This document shows, in pieces, positions 16,048-26,630 of a stretch of DNA of 64,000 nt (positions are counted from its first letter, which is position 1; each line of letters opens with the position of its first letter). Both the position numbers and the translations under genes were made by a program. Under the pieces are notes generated by a model. That model made no database searches, was not told the origin of the DNA, and was given only the letters and a program-made list of their open reading frames with translations. Origin of the DNA: Acidocella aquatica (lineage in GTDB: Bacteria > Pseudomonadota > Alphaproteobacteria > Acetobacterales > Acetobacteraceae); NCBI RefSeq assembly GCF_030160635.1, contig NZ_BSOS01000073.1, positions 124,001-188,000 on the forward strand, written 5' to 3'.

Positions 16048-17388
16048 ATGATCCCGCGCGTTGTCATCACTGGCCGGCCGAATGTCGGAAAATCGACCCT
16101 GTTTAACCGTTTGGTGGGGTCACGGCTCGCGCTGGTCGCCGATACGCCGGGGGTGACGCGCGACCGCAAGGAAGCCGAGGCGACGCTGGCGGGCACCAAG
16201 GTTTTGCTGGTGGACACCGCCGGGCTGGAGGAAGCGGCACCCGATACGCTGCCGGGGCGCATGCGCGCCTCGACCAGCCGCGCGGTGGATGAGGCGGATC
16301 TGGTGCTCTTTGTGTTCGATGCGCGCGCCGGGCTGTTGCCGGAGGATAAGCATTTTGCCTCGTGGCTGCGCCGCACGGGCAAAAAGGTGCTGGTGGTGGC
16401 CAATAAGGCCGAGGGGCGCGGCGGGGCGGCGGCCACCATGGAAGCCTATGAGCTGGGCCTGGGCGAGCCGGTGGGGATTTCCGCCGAGCATAACGAGGGC
16501 GTTTATGACCTGATGCGCGATATCGCGGATCTGTTGCCGCCGCCACCGGAAGAGGGCGCGGAGGATGCGGAGAATCTGCCGCTGCATTTCGCCATTGTCG
16601 GGCGGCCGAATGCCGGGAAATCGACGCTGCTGAACCATCTGCTGGGCGAGCAGCGGATGATTACCGGGCCGGAGCCGGGGCTGACGCGCGACGCGGTGGC
16701 GGTGGACCTGACCGGGCCGGATGGGAAATTATACCGGCTTGTTGACACCGCCGGGTTGCGCAAGCGCGCGAAGGTGGATGAGGGGCTGGAGCGGATGTCC
16801 ACCTCGTCATCAATCGAGGCGCTGAAGCGGGCCGAGATGGTGGTTTTGGCGGTGGATGCGGTGCAGGGCGTGCAGGAGCAGGATTTGCACATCGCCCGGC
16901 TGATTGAGCGCGAGGGCCGCGCCTGTGTGATCGCGCTGACCAAATGGGACGCGGTGGAAGACCGCGCGAAGGCGAAGCAGGCGGCGATTGACCGGATTTC
17001 GATTTCGCTGAGCCAGATGAAGGGCATCACGCTGGTGCCTTTGTCAGCCGAGACCGGCGAGGGTGTGGGCAAATTGTTCCCCGCCATCCGCGAGACCTAT
17101 GAGAAATGGAACACGCGCGTGCCGACCAGCGCGCTGAACCGCTGGTTTGAACATGCGCTGGAGCGCTTTCCGCCGCCGATGGTGGAAGGACGGCGGCTGA
17201 AGCTGCGTTATATCACGCAGGTGAAGGCCCGGCCGCCGACCTTCGCGCTGTTTGGCACGCGCGCCGAGATGGTGCCTGATACTTACATGCGCTATCTGGT
17301 GAACTCGTTGCGCGATGCGTTTGAGATGCCTGGCGTGCCGATCCGGATCATGCTGCGCGGGACGGATAACCCTTATCACGACAAGTAA
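16048..17388 (+). CDS. der: Ribosome biogenesis GTPase Der (EngA)
   Basis: A 446-residue GTPase with two tandem G domains: GRPNVGKSTLFN ... DTAGLEEA ... NKAE, and GRPNAGKSTLLN ... DTAGLRKRAKV ... TKWD. A C-terminal KH-like domain with RLKLRYITQVKARPPTFALF follows. It is essential for maturation of the 50S subunit. The start is the ATG at 16048 (MIPRVVITGRPNVG), 7 bp after bamB; the open frame extends further upstream into bamB, but that part is not family-like. Confidence 0.97.
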   Translation: MIPRVVITGRPNVGKSTLFNRLVGSRLALVADTPGVTRDRKEAEATLAGTKVLLVDTAGLEEAAPDTLPGRMRASTSRAVDEADLVLFVFDARAGLLPEDKHFASWLRRTGKKVLVVANKAEGRGGAAATMEAYELGLGEPVGISAEHNEGVYDLMRDIADLLPPPPEEGAEDAENLPLHFAIVGRPNAGKSTLLNHLLGEQRMITGPEPGLTRDAVAVDLTGPDGKLYRLVDTAGLRKRAKVDEGLERMSTSSSIEALKRAEMVVLAVDAVQGVQEQDLHIARLIEREGRACVIALTKWDAVEDRAKAKQAAIDRISISLSQMKGITLVPLSAETGEGVGKLFPAIRETYEKWNTRVPTSALNRWFEHALERFPPPMVEGRRLKLRYITQVKARPPTFALFGTRAEMVPDTYMRYLVNSLRDAFEMPGVPIRIMLRGTDNPYHDK

Positions 17389-17467
17389 ACGCGGCCTGGC
17401 GCAAATGCCATGAAACGGTCATCCTGGCCCCCTCGCCGCGCGGCGGGGCGGCGGCTAGGAAGCTGGC

Positions 17468-18145
17468 ATGCGCTATGTTTTGTTTTGTATGCTCGTGCTC
17501 ACCGGCGCCCCCGCGGCGGCACGGACTCTGGCGTGCGGCGGCACGGTGGCGCCGGGGCTGGCGTATCCTGATGTGAGTGGCGCCTGGCATGGGCTGGAGA
17601 TTACGCTCTGCCAGAAAATTGCCGGTCAGATTGGCGCGCGGGCGCTCTTTACGCCGATTATGCAGGATAGCGATGTGCCGCCGCCGGGGCGGGGGCGCAG
17701 TGTGATTTTTGTGCCGGCGGGGGATATTGCCCCCGGGTATTTGCCCGGCCCGGTGATCTATAACGACAATCAGGCGATCATGGTTCCGGCTGGCTCCAAG
17801 GCGCGCGATGCGGCGGCGCTGGCGAATGCGGAAATTTGCGTGGAGCCGGGCTCGCCTGAGGATTTTAATCTGACCGCCTATTTCGCCGCGCATAAGATCG
17901 CGTTGCGCGAATTCGTGTTTCAGGAAACCGATGAGATGCACGACGCTTATGTGGCGGGACGCTGCGATGCGATTACGGCCCGCAAATCATTGCTCATTGG
18001 CCTGCGGGCGAACGAGGGGCGCAATGATGTCATTCTCCCTGATAATCTCGGCGATAATCCAATCCGCGCCGCCACGCCCGCCGGCATTTCCGGCTGGGCT
18101 GCACTGGTTGCGCATACCATCAAGGAAAATACCCATGGCCTTTAA
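17468..18145 (+). CDS. Small exported solute-binding-protein-like protein
   Basis: A 225-residue protein with a signal peptide (MRYVLFCMLVLTGAPAAA) and a family 3 periplasmic-binding-protein-like core. The core includes LACGGTVAPGLAYPDVSGAWHG, IVYNDNQ-like IYNDNQAIMVPAGS, and AGRCDAITARKSLL. It resembles the general amino-acid receptor AapJ but is about 100 residues shorter. Cysteines are at the N-terminus and in LCQK, ICVE and RCDA. AGGAAG lies before the ATG at 17468. No permease or ATPase is nearby. Its end overlaps the phosphoesterase gene by 11 bp, so the two form a unit. Confidence 0.75.
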   Translation: MRYVLFCMLVLTGAPAAARTLACGGTVAPGLAYPDVSGAWHGLEITLCQKIAGQIGARALFTPIMQDSDVPPPGRGRSVIFVPAGDIAPGYLPGPVIYNDNQAIMVPAGSKARDAAALANAEICVEPGSPEDFNLTAYFAAHKIALREFVFQETDEMHDAYVAGRCDAITARKSLLIGLRANEGRNDVILPDNLGDNPIRAATPAGISGWAALVAHTIKENTHGL

Positions 18146-20069
18146 GCTGATTTTACAACGTGTCACGGCGTTGGTGGCGGCGTCCTCGCTGCTGCAGGCT
18201 CCATTTGCCTATGGCGATGCGCTGAGCCCGCAGCCGGGCGGCCCGGCCGCCGCGCGCGCGGCGATGGTGGCGCGCGAGCCCGCGATCAGCCAGGCGCAGG
18301 AGATCGCGCTGCTGCGCAAGCATGTGAAATATGTCTTCGTGATCTTTCAGGAAAATCGCTCGTTCGATTCCTATTTTGGCAGCTTCCCCGGCGCCAACGG
18401 GTTGTTTTCGCAGGCACCCGCCGCGACGCCGGGATTTTCGCAGCCGATTGAGAATGTTGATGGCAGCATGGCGATGATCTCGCCCTTCCGCCTCGGCCCG
18501 GACCAATATGCGGCGGACCTTGATGACGTGGACCATGCGCATATCAACATGGCCGAGAAGATGGACGTGGTGAACGGCGTGGCCAGGATGGACCATTATG
18601 CGCTGGATGAAGAGAAGAAATATATCGCGCCGGGGCAGAGCCTGCCATCGCTGATGGCCAAGCAATATGGCGAGCTGACCATGGCTTATGAGGATTGCAA
18701 CACGATCCCGTATATGTGGAATTTCGCCAGCCGCTTTGTGCTGTTCGACAATATTTTTCAGCACACCATCGGACCCTCGACGCCGAACGCGATTGCGATG
18801 ATCGCGGGGCAGACGGGCGAGACGCAATGGGTGAAGCATCCCGATGAGGCCGTGGGGGCCAAGGGGTTGCTCAAGGGCCAGGGCGAACCTGTGGTGACGG
18901 ATGATGATCCGCTGTGGGGCACCGGCAATGCAGGGGATAACAGCGGCATGCCGCAAAATCCGCATGATGGCGCGAAACATCCTGTGATCGCGGCGCTGAA
19001 CCAGACTTATGCGTCGCTGCCGCTGAGCATGACCGGGGATAACGCGCGGAAAGTGACGGCGGCGGATAAGGACCCGGCCACTGATCTGGCCGATGTGCGG
19101 CAGGATATTCCCGCGCTGAGCGCCAGCAAGGCGGCCGAGCTGCCCTGGGGCTGGTATGAGGAAGGTTATGACACCGAACCGAATGACAAGGGTGTTGACA
19201 AGCACGACGGCTATATCGGCCATCATAACGGGCCGCAGTATTTCGGCTATGTCGCCAACAACCCGGAAATGACCGCGAACCTGCACGGGCTTGGAGATTT
19301 TTTTAGCGACATTGGTGCGGATCGGTTGTCATCCACCGGGGGCGTTTATTACCTGCGCGGCGGGTTCAGGAATATCGCTGGGTTGAAGCCCGCTTTCAAT
19401 GATCCAGCGGTGCAGCATAATTTCCAGGGCGATGACGATCATCCGGGATACTCGGACTCGGCGATCTCCGAGGCGCTGGTGGCGCGCGAGGTGAATGCGA
19501 TCGCGCGGAGCAAATATTGGGCGCAGTCGGCGATTATCATCACCTATGATGAATCCGAGGGTGATTACGACCATGTGCCGCCAACATTTGTGGAATATGA
19601 TCCGCAGGGGCTGCCGCTCTCGCGCGGGCCGCGGATTCCGCTGATTGTCATCTCTCCGTATGCGCGCGCGCATGTGGTGAGCCATGAGAGCGGCGACCAT
19701 GCCAGCGTGATCAAATTCATCGATCTGCTCTATAATCTTCCGCCGCTGGCGGATCTGCCCGATGAAGCGCAGGCGCGGGTGGCGGGGCTGAAGATGTTCA
19801 AGCAGGCGTATCTGGGGCCGGCTGATGATAACACGCCGGGGGTGGGCAATCTGCTCTCGGCGTTTGACCCGGCGCGGCTGGAGGGCAAGACAAGCCCCCT
19901 GCCCGCCGCTTATGCGATGACGCCGGATATATCGGCGATACCGCCTGACAACAACCAAGGCTGCAAGGTGATTGGGATTGTGCCGGTGGATATTGCCCAG
20001 GGCATCGTCAACCATATTCCGGCGGATTTTAATCCTCGGCCGAAGACAGACCCGACGGCGGCGCAATAG
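18135..20069 (+). CDS. Exported acid phosphatase/phospholipase C family phosphoesterase
   Basis: A 644-residue protein with a signal peptide (start ATG 18135, MAFKLILQRVTALVAASSLL) and the alkaline-phosphatase-like fold of the phosphoesterase (AcpA/PlcC) family. It has VIFQENRSFDSYFGSFPGANG near the N-terminus and HTIGPSTPNAIAMIAGQ, where the nucleophile region is expected. C-terminal metal-ligand motifs are TYDESEGDYDHVPP and VSHESGDHASVIKFID. It hydrolyses phosphomonoesters or phospholipids in the periplasm or outside; the substrate cannot be read from sequence. It may supply phosphate. Confidence 0.9.
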   Translation: MAFKLILQRVTALVAASSLLQAPFAYGDALSPQPGGPAAARAAMVAREPAISQAQEIALLRKHVKYVFVIFQENRSFDSYFGSFPGANGLFSQAPAATPGFSQPIENVDGSMAMISPFRLGPDQYAADLDDVDHAHINMAEKMDVVNGVARMDHYALDEEKKYIAPGQSLPSLMAKQYGELTMAYEDCNTIPYMWNFASRFVLFDNIFQHTIGPSTPNAIAMIAGQTGETQWVKHPDEAVGAKGLLKGQGEPVVTDDDPLWGTGNAGDNSGMPQNPHDGAKHPVIAALNQTYASLPLSMTGDNARKVTAADKDPATDLADVRQDIPALSASKAAELPWGWYEEGYDTEPNDKGVDKHDGYIGHHNGPQYFGYVANNPEMTANLHGLGDFFSDIGADRLSSTGGVYYLRGGFRNIAGLKPAFNDPAVQHNFQGDDDHPGYSDSAISEALVAREVNAIARSKYWAQSAIIITYDESEGDYDHVPPTFVEYDPQGLPLSRGPRIPLIVISPYARAHVVSHESGDHASVIKFIDLLYNLPPLADLPDEAQARVAGLKMFKQAYLGPADDNTPGVGNLLSAFDPARLEGKTSPLPAAYAMTPDISAIPPDNNQGCKVIGIVPVDIAQGIVNHIPADFNPRPKTDPTAAQ

Positions 20070-20086
20070 AGCGAGCGTATGATCAA

Positions 20087-20145
20087 GAGGCGGATTCAGA
20101 CATGAGATTGAATCGCGTTGCGATTACATCTCATGTCATCCGGCT

Positions 20146-20157
<12 letters not shown>
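20087..20157. repeat. Family B palindromic repeat / bidirectional terminator
   Basis: An imperfect palindrome: outer arms GAGGCGG/CCGCCTC, inner arms ACATGAGAT/ATCTCATGT, and AATCGCG/GCGATT at the centre. It shares GGATTCAGACAT and ATGTCATCCGGCTCTA with the two copies at 59217-59355. It lies between the convergent phosphoesterase and uup genes and overlaps the last codons of uup. It probably also acts as a transcription stop. Confidence 0.8.
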
Positions 20158-21942
<1,785 letters not shown>

Positions 21943-21973
21943 GCAGGGCTTGTGGCCGCAGATGCACGCTAAC

Positions 21974-23185
21974 TCAAGGGGCGGCGGCGCAGGCGCGCCA
22001 TGTCAGCACGCCGCGCGCGGCGGCTATGCCGGTGGCGAGGCAGGCTTGCAGCAGGTAGCCGCCGGTTGGGGCCTCCCAATCCAGCATCTCCCCCGCCGCG
22101 AACACGCCGGGGCGGCGGCGGAGCATTAAGTTTTCGTCCAGCTCCTCCAGGCTGATGCCCCCGGCGGTGGAGATGGCGCGCGCCAGACCGGCGGGGGCGG
22201 TTAAGCGCAGCGGCAGGGATTTGATGAGCAGGGCCAGGGGTGTTGCATCCCCGGCATGGCGGGCCTCCTGCACCAGGCCGATGGCCGCCGGGGAGAGGCC
22301 GGCACGCTTGCGCAGGATGTTGGTGAGGGATTCGCTGCCGCCGCCCGCCAGGCGGGTGGCGAGGGTCTCGGCGGTGAGATCCGGGCGCAGGTCGAGGCGC
22401 AGGTCGGCCATGCCGTCACGGGCGATGAGCTCGCGCGCCGGGGCTGAGAGCGCGTAGACGGCGCCGCCCTCGATGCCCTCGCGGGTGAGCATCAGCTCGC
22501 CGGGGACGCTCCGCCCGGCGCAGGAGAGGGTGATGCGCTTGAGCGGGGTGCCGGCGAAGCGGTGGGAGAAATGTTCCGACCAATTCACCCTGAAGCCGCA
22601 ATTGGCCGGGCGCAAGGGCGTGATGTGGACATCGGGCAGTAGCGCGGTCCAGCCGCCATCGGCGCCCAGGCGGGGCCAGGAGGCGCCGCCCAGGGCGAGG
22701 ACCACGGCATCGGCGGCATAGGTGGCGCCATCGGCAAATTGCAGGCGGCCGGTAGCGTCCCAGCCGGTCCAGCTGGCGCGGGTGACGAGATGGACGCCCA
22801 GGGCTTCCAGCCGCTTGATCCAGGCGCGCAGCAGGGGGCTGGCTTTCATGATGGTGGGGAACACACGGCCGCTGCTGCCCACGAAAGTCGGCTGGCCCAG
22901 CCCGGCGCACCAAGCGCGCAGCGCATCGGGCGGAAAGGCGGCGAGGTGGGGGGACATCCAATCCGCTGCCGGGCCATAGCGGGTGAGGGAGCGCTCCAGC
23001 GGCTCTGAATGGGTGATGTTGAGGCCGCCGCGCCCGGCCATCAGCAGCTTGCGCCCGAGGCTTGGCATACGCTCAAACACGGTGACGGCCAGACCGGCCT
23101 GGGCCAGAGTCTCGGCGGCCATCAGCCCGGCGGGGCCGCCGCCGATGATCGCGGCGCGGTAGGGAGGGGGCGTTGGCTCGGTCAC
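21974..23185 (-). CDS. HI0933/TIGR03862-type FAD-dependent flavoprotein
   Basis: A 403-residue protein with the dinucleotide-binding motif AAIIGGGPAGLMAAE near the N-terminus. GRKLLMAGRGGLNITHSE follows, the signature of the YhiN/HI0933 family. SSGRVFPTIMKASPLL and the C-terminal GEMLDWEAPTGGYLLQACLATG complete it. The function of the family is not firmly known. The start is a GTG at 23185, 6 bp after the stop of the P-type ATPase gene; uup begins 31 bp downstream, so the three genes may form one operon. Confidence 0.92.
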   Translation of the reverse strand: MTEPTPPPYRAAIIGGGPAGLMAAETLAQAGLAVTVFERMPSLGRKLLMAGRGGLNITHSEPLERSLTRYGPAADWMSPHLAAFPPDALRAWCAGLGQPTFVGSSGRVFPTIMKASPLLRAWIKRLEALGVHLVTRASWTGWDATGRLQFADGATYAADAVVLALGGASWPRLGADGGWTALLPDVHITPLRPANCGFRVNWSEHFSHRFAGTPLKRITLSCAGRSVPGELMLTREGIEGGAVYALSAPARELIARDGMADLRLDLRPDLTAETLATRLAGGGSESLTNILRKRAGLSPAAIGLVQEARHAGDATPLALLIKSLPLRLTAPAGLARAISTAGGISLEELDENLMLRRRPGVFAAGEMLDWEAPTGGYLLQACLATGIAAARGVLTWRACAAAP

Positions 23186-23191
23186 GCGCCC

Positions 23192-25525
23192 TTATGCACC
23201 GGGCGGCGGGGGAAAGGCCACCTCGGCCGCCGGGCGATGCGCGAGGAGGCCGGCCAGACGCTTCAATAGATCGAGCAGAAACAGGAACAGGATAACACTG
23301 GCGGCGATCGCGGCTAGAATGTTGCTGCCAAGCGGCGCCATGAGCACACCGAAACCAGCGGCCATGAGGCTGGAGGCGGCCATCACCAGGCTCGACGCCG
23401 CCAGCAAGGGGCTTGGCGCGGAGGACCAGAACCAGCGCTCCTCGCGCACCACATAGACATTCGCCTGCACCGCCAGCATGAGCGTGAGAAACGAGAGCGT
23501 GCGGATTTGAAGCAGCGGCAGATGCCAGATTGCGTGCCCGGCCAGCAGCATCAGCGTGACGTAGCCCAGCGTCGCCAGCCCGTAGAGGCAGCCCTCGGCG
23601 ATGATGCGGCCGATCCGCCAATGCCGGGGGTGCGCGCTTGGCAAAGCGCGGTCGGTGGTGATTGCCATTGTCAGGAAGTCATTCACGATGAGGAGCAGCA
23701 CCATGAGCAGCGGGGTGAGCACCGCGTGGCCGGTGATGACCAGACCGAGCGCCAGATAGGCGGCAAAGGCGATTTTGCGGACCACCATTGTGAGCGTGTA
23801 GGTGCGGATACGCTGGAAGGCGGCGCGGCCTTCGTGGATGGCGCCGAGGATGCCGGCCAGACCGGGCGAGGTGAGCACCAGCCCGGCGGCGGCCTTGGCG
23901 ACATCGGTCGCGCTTGCAACCGCGATGCCCATTTGCGCCTGGCGCAGGGCCGGGGCATCGTTGGTGCCATCGCCGCACATGCCGACCACGTGGCCATCGC
24001 GCTGGAACAGCTTGACCAGCCGGAATTTCTGCTCGGGGAACACGCCCGCAAAAACGGCGAAATCGTCCGGGGCTTTGAGTGTCTCCAGGGTTGCTGAGTC
24101 GCAGACCTGGCCGGTGATGCCCACCGCGCGGGCGATCACCGCGGCGGTCTCGGGGGCGTCGCCCGTGACCATCACCACGCGCACCCCCAGAGCGCGCAGG
24201 GAGGCGATGAGGCCAGCGGCATCATCACGCGGCGGGTCGGCGAGGCCGAGCAGGCCGAGCAGTTGCACCGTGTTGCCGGTGATGCGCGCGACCGCCAGAA
24301 TCCGGCATCCGGCTTGCGCGAGACGCTGGCGCGCAGCCTCCTGCTCCGGGGTCAGCCCTGCGGGGAGCAAGGCGCCGGGGGCGCCTTTGCGCAGCAGATC
24401 ACCGTTCGGCAGGCTGGCCTGGGCGTATTTGCGGGCGGGGTCAAACGGGGCGAAGGCGGCGGCCAGGGGCACCGCCACGCCGCGCGCGCGGGCGGCATCA
24501 ATGATGACCTGATCGACCGGATCGCCGCCCTCCGACGAGGCGGCGGCGGCGGCGGCCAGCACGGCGCCCTCATCAGCGCCGCCGAAACAGGCGATGCTCT
24601 GGATCGAGAGCGCGTTTTTGGTCAGCGTGCCGGTTTTGTCAGTACAGAGCAGACTCATCGTCGCCGCCTCGTTGATGGCGGCGAGGCGGGTTGGCAGCAC
24701 TGAACCGCGCACCAGGGAGCGCGCGGAAAGCGCGGCGGCGAGGGTGAAGGTGGAGGGCAGCGCCACCGGGATGGAGGCCAGCAGCGCGGTGAGCAGCAGG
24801 GGCACTGACTCATCGAAGCTGCGGCCAATCTCATGCGCGTAGACCAGCATCGCCAGCACGATGGCGCCGTTGATGAGCGCCAGGTCGCGCACCACGGCGA
24901 GCACCGCGCGCTGTTCACCGCTGACGCTGCGGGCATCCTGCACCAGCGAGGCGGTTTTGCCGAAATAGGTGCGCGCGCCGGTGGCGGTGACAAGGCCCGT
25001 GGCCTCGCCCTGGCGGACCATGGCGCCGGCATAGGCGGTGTCACCGGCTTTGCGTTCAACCGGCAGGGATTCGCCGGTGAGCATCGACTGGTCGATCAGC
25101 GCCGTGCCGGCGGTGATTTTAATGTCAGCCGGGACCACCGCGCCGAGGGCGAGTTTCACCAGATCGCCGGGGACCAGCCCCGCGGCATTAATGCGCAGCC
25201 ACGCGCCGTCGCGCCGGACCGAGGCCATCACCGCGAGTTTTTGCCGCAGGGCGGCGACCGCGCCCTTGGCGCGCGCCTCCTGGCTGAGGCCGAGAACCGC
25301 GTTGAAGAGCAGGAGGACCAGAATGATGAGCGCCTGCGGGCCGTGACCGAGAAACAGTTCCAGCAGGATTGTCGCCTCGAGCATCCAGGAAAGTGGTGTC
25401 CATAGTTTTGCCGCCAATGCGCGCGGCCAGTGCTCGGAGGTCTCGGCCACCGCGTTCGGGCCGAATTGTTGCAGCCGCAAGGCGGCTTCGGCGCTGGAGA
25501 GTTCAGGCCCGGTTTGCGCGTCCAC
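23192..25525 (-). CDS. Proton-exporting P-type ATPase (type IIIA)
   Basis: A protein of about 777 residues of the plasma-membrane H+-ATPase class. TGES is in the actuator domain, SIPVALPSTFTLAAALSAR forms the TM4 proline region, and the phosphorylation site is CTDKTGTLTKNALS. MVTGDAPETAAVIARAVGI and MCGDGTNDAPALRQAQMGIAV complete the cytoplasmic domains. A C-terminal block of membrane helices follows. There are no metal-binding CPx motifs, which argues against a heavy-metal pump. The start is the GTG at 25525, which has AGGAGG at a 9-nt spacing; a TTG at 25564 would add 13 residues. It probably expels protons for pH homeostasis, fitting an acidic habitat. Confidence 0.92.
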   Translation of the reverse strand: MDAQTGPELSSAEAALRLQQFGPNAVAETSEHWPRALAAKLWTPLSWMLEATILLELFLGHGPQALIILVLLLFNAVLGLSQEARAKGAVAALRQKLAVMASVRRDGAWLRINAAGLVPGDLVKLALGAVVPADIKITAGTALIDQSMLTGESLPVERKAGDTAYAGAMVRQGEATGLVTATGARTYFGKTASLVQDARSVSGEQRAVLAVVRDLALINGAIVLAMLVYAHEIGRSFDESVPLLLTALLASIPVALPSTFTLAAALSARSLVRGSVLPTRLAAINEAATMSLLCTDKTGTLTKNALSIQSIACFGGADEGAVLAAAAAASSEGGDPVDQVIIDAARARGVAVPLAAAFAPFDPARKYAQASLPNGDLLRKGAPGALLPAGLTPEQEAARQRLAQAGCRILAVARITGNTVQLLGLLGLADPPRDDAAGLIASLRALGVRVVMVTGDAPETAAVIARAVGITGQVCDSATLETLKAPDDFAVFAGVFPEQKFRLVKLFQRDGHVVGMCGDGTNDAPALRQAQMGIAVASATDVAKAAAGLVLTSPGLAGILGAIHEGRAAFQRIRTYTLTMVVRKIAFAAYLALGLVITGHAVLTPLLMVLLLIVNDFLTMAITTDRALPSAHPRHWRIGRIIAEGCLYGLATLGYVTLMLLAGHAIWHLPLLQIRTLSFLTLMLAVQANVYVVREERWFWSSAPSPLLAASSLVMAASSLMAAGFGVLMAPLGSNILAAIAASVILFLFLLDLLKRLAGLLAHRPAAEVAFPPPPGA

Positions 25526-25748
25526 CTTTGGTGTCCTCCTGGTGTATGGTCCCCATGGCTGCAAGCTTACCGTTGAATGTCATTTCCGCAACAATGCCGC
25601 ATCCTGCGAAAACCATCAGGAAAAACGATCATTCCCATTCAGAAATTTAATTGTACAGAAAATCCAATAAGTATAGCATCCACACAGTTAAGTATAAATT
25701 TTGCTCTGCACAACAAAACATATCACAACATATAATGAGGAAATTTCC
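25526..25748. promoter_or_regulatory. AT-rich divergent promoter region
   Basis: A 223-bp region between the minus-strand proton ATPase and the plus-strand DsrE-like gene. The part from about 25,630 to 25,745 is strongly AT-rich (TATAATGAGG just before the DsrE-like start), unlike its surroundings. It is likely to carry promoters in both directions. No FNR-type palindrome was found here. A GAGGAAA precedes the ATG at 25749. Confidence 0.55.
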
Positions 25749-26582
25749 ATGACGCAGGATTCGAATCAGGCCATTGCCGCCGAAAGCGGTGCCAACCGCC
25801 GCAATCTGCTGCGCGGGATCGGGCTTTCGATTGGCACCGTGGGGCTTACGGCGATGGCGATGCAAACCGCCTCGGCCCAAACGCCGGCTGGATCGGCTGG
25901 ATCGCTGGAGATGAAATCAGCCGGGACGCTCGCGGCGCTGACCGCGAAACTGACGGGGATTCCCCGCCGCCGGGATTTCAAGACCGTGCCGATGATTCTC
26001 ACTTCGCCCGACCAGTGGGACAGCGAGGCGTTGGACGCGCTTATCGCCTATCGCGGTGGACCAAAGCAGGTTTGGGATAATACCGTCATCGAGAGCCCCT
26101 GGCTCAACCTGATGCGCAATGCGTTGAACGCGCAGGTGTGGTCCTGGAAACACCCTGATTTTCTCGCGGTCTCAGCCACACATGGCACCGCGCATCTGGC
26201 GTTATATGATCAAATGATCTGGGATAAGTATAAACTGGCGGATGTCACCAAGGGCAAGTTCGCGTCGAACACGTTGATCGATGTTCCGGCCGCGGCCGCG
26301 GTTGACGCGGCGGATTTCAACAATCCGGCCGGGGCATTTTCTCCGGCGGCCAACAGCATTACGGTGTTGCAGAACCGTGGCGTGGTGTTTGTTGGCTGCC
26401 ACAACGCGGTGTGGGAGTTCTCCGCCGCGTTGCTGAAAAATGGCGTGAATCCAGACAATCTTTCACATGAGGCGCTGGCGGCGGAGCTGACCAACCATCT
26501 CATTCCAGGCGTGGTGTTGAGCCCCGGCGTGGTTGGGACATTGCCTGAGCTGCAGAAGGCAGGTTTTGATTACGCGGTGTGA
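25749..26582 (+). CDS. Tat-exported DsrE-like protein
   Basis: A 277-residue protein with a twin-arginine signal (RRNLLRGIGLSIGTVGL, RR at 17-18, probable cleavage after ASA at 43). The C-terminal part resembles the DsrE/DsrF sulfur-carrier fold: a strand plus cysteine in RGVVFVGCHNAVWEF (Cys217) and the family-like end LIPGVVLSPGVVGTLPELQKAGFDYAV. DsrE-type proteins carry sulfur on a cysteine; most are cytoplasmic, so Tat export is unusual. The gene is first in a run with a binding protein and TsdB/TsdA-like cytochromes, which suggests a role in periplasmic sulfur chemistry. The fold assignment is by motif only. Confidence 0.75.
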   Translation: MTQDSNQAIAAESGANRRNLLRGIGLSIGTVGLTAMAMQTASAQTPAGSAGSLEMKSAGTLAALTAKLTGIPRRRDFKTVPMILTSPDQWDSEALDALIAYRGGPKQVWDNTVIESPWLNLMRNALNAQVWSWKHPDFLAVSATHGTAHLALYDQMIWDKYKLADVTKGKFASNTLIDVPAAAAVDAADFNNPAGAFSPAANSITVLQNRGVVFVGCHNAVWEFSAALLKNGVNPDNLSHEALAAELTNHLIPGVVLSPGVVGTLPELQKAGFDYAV

Positions 26583-26630
26583 TTTTGTTGCCGCCCTGAC
26601 ATTCATTGATTTTCTGAAAAGGCCGGACTC

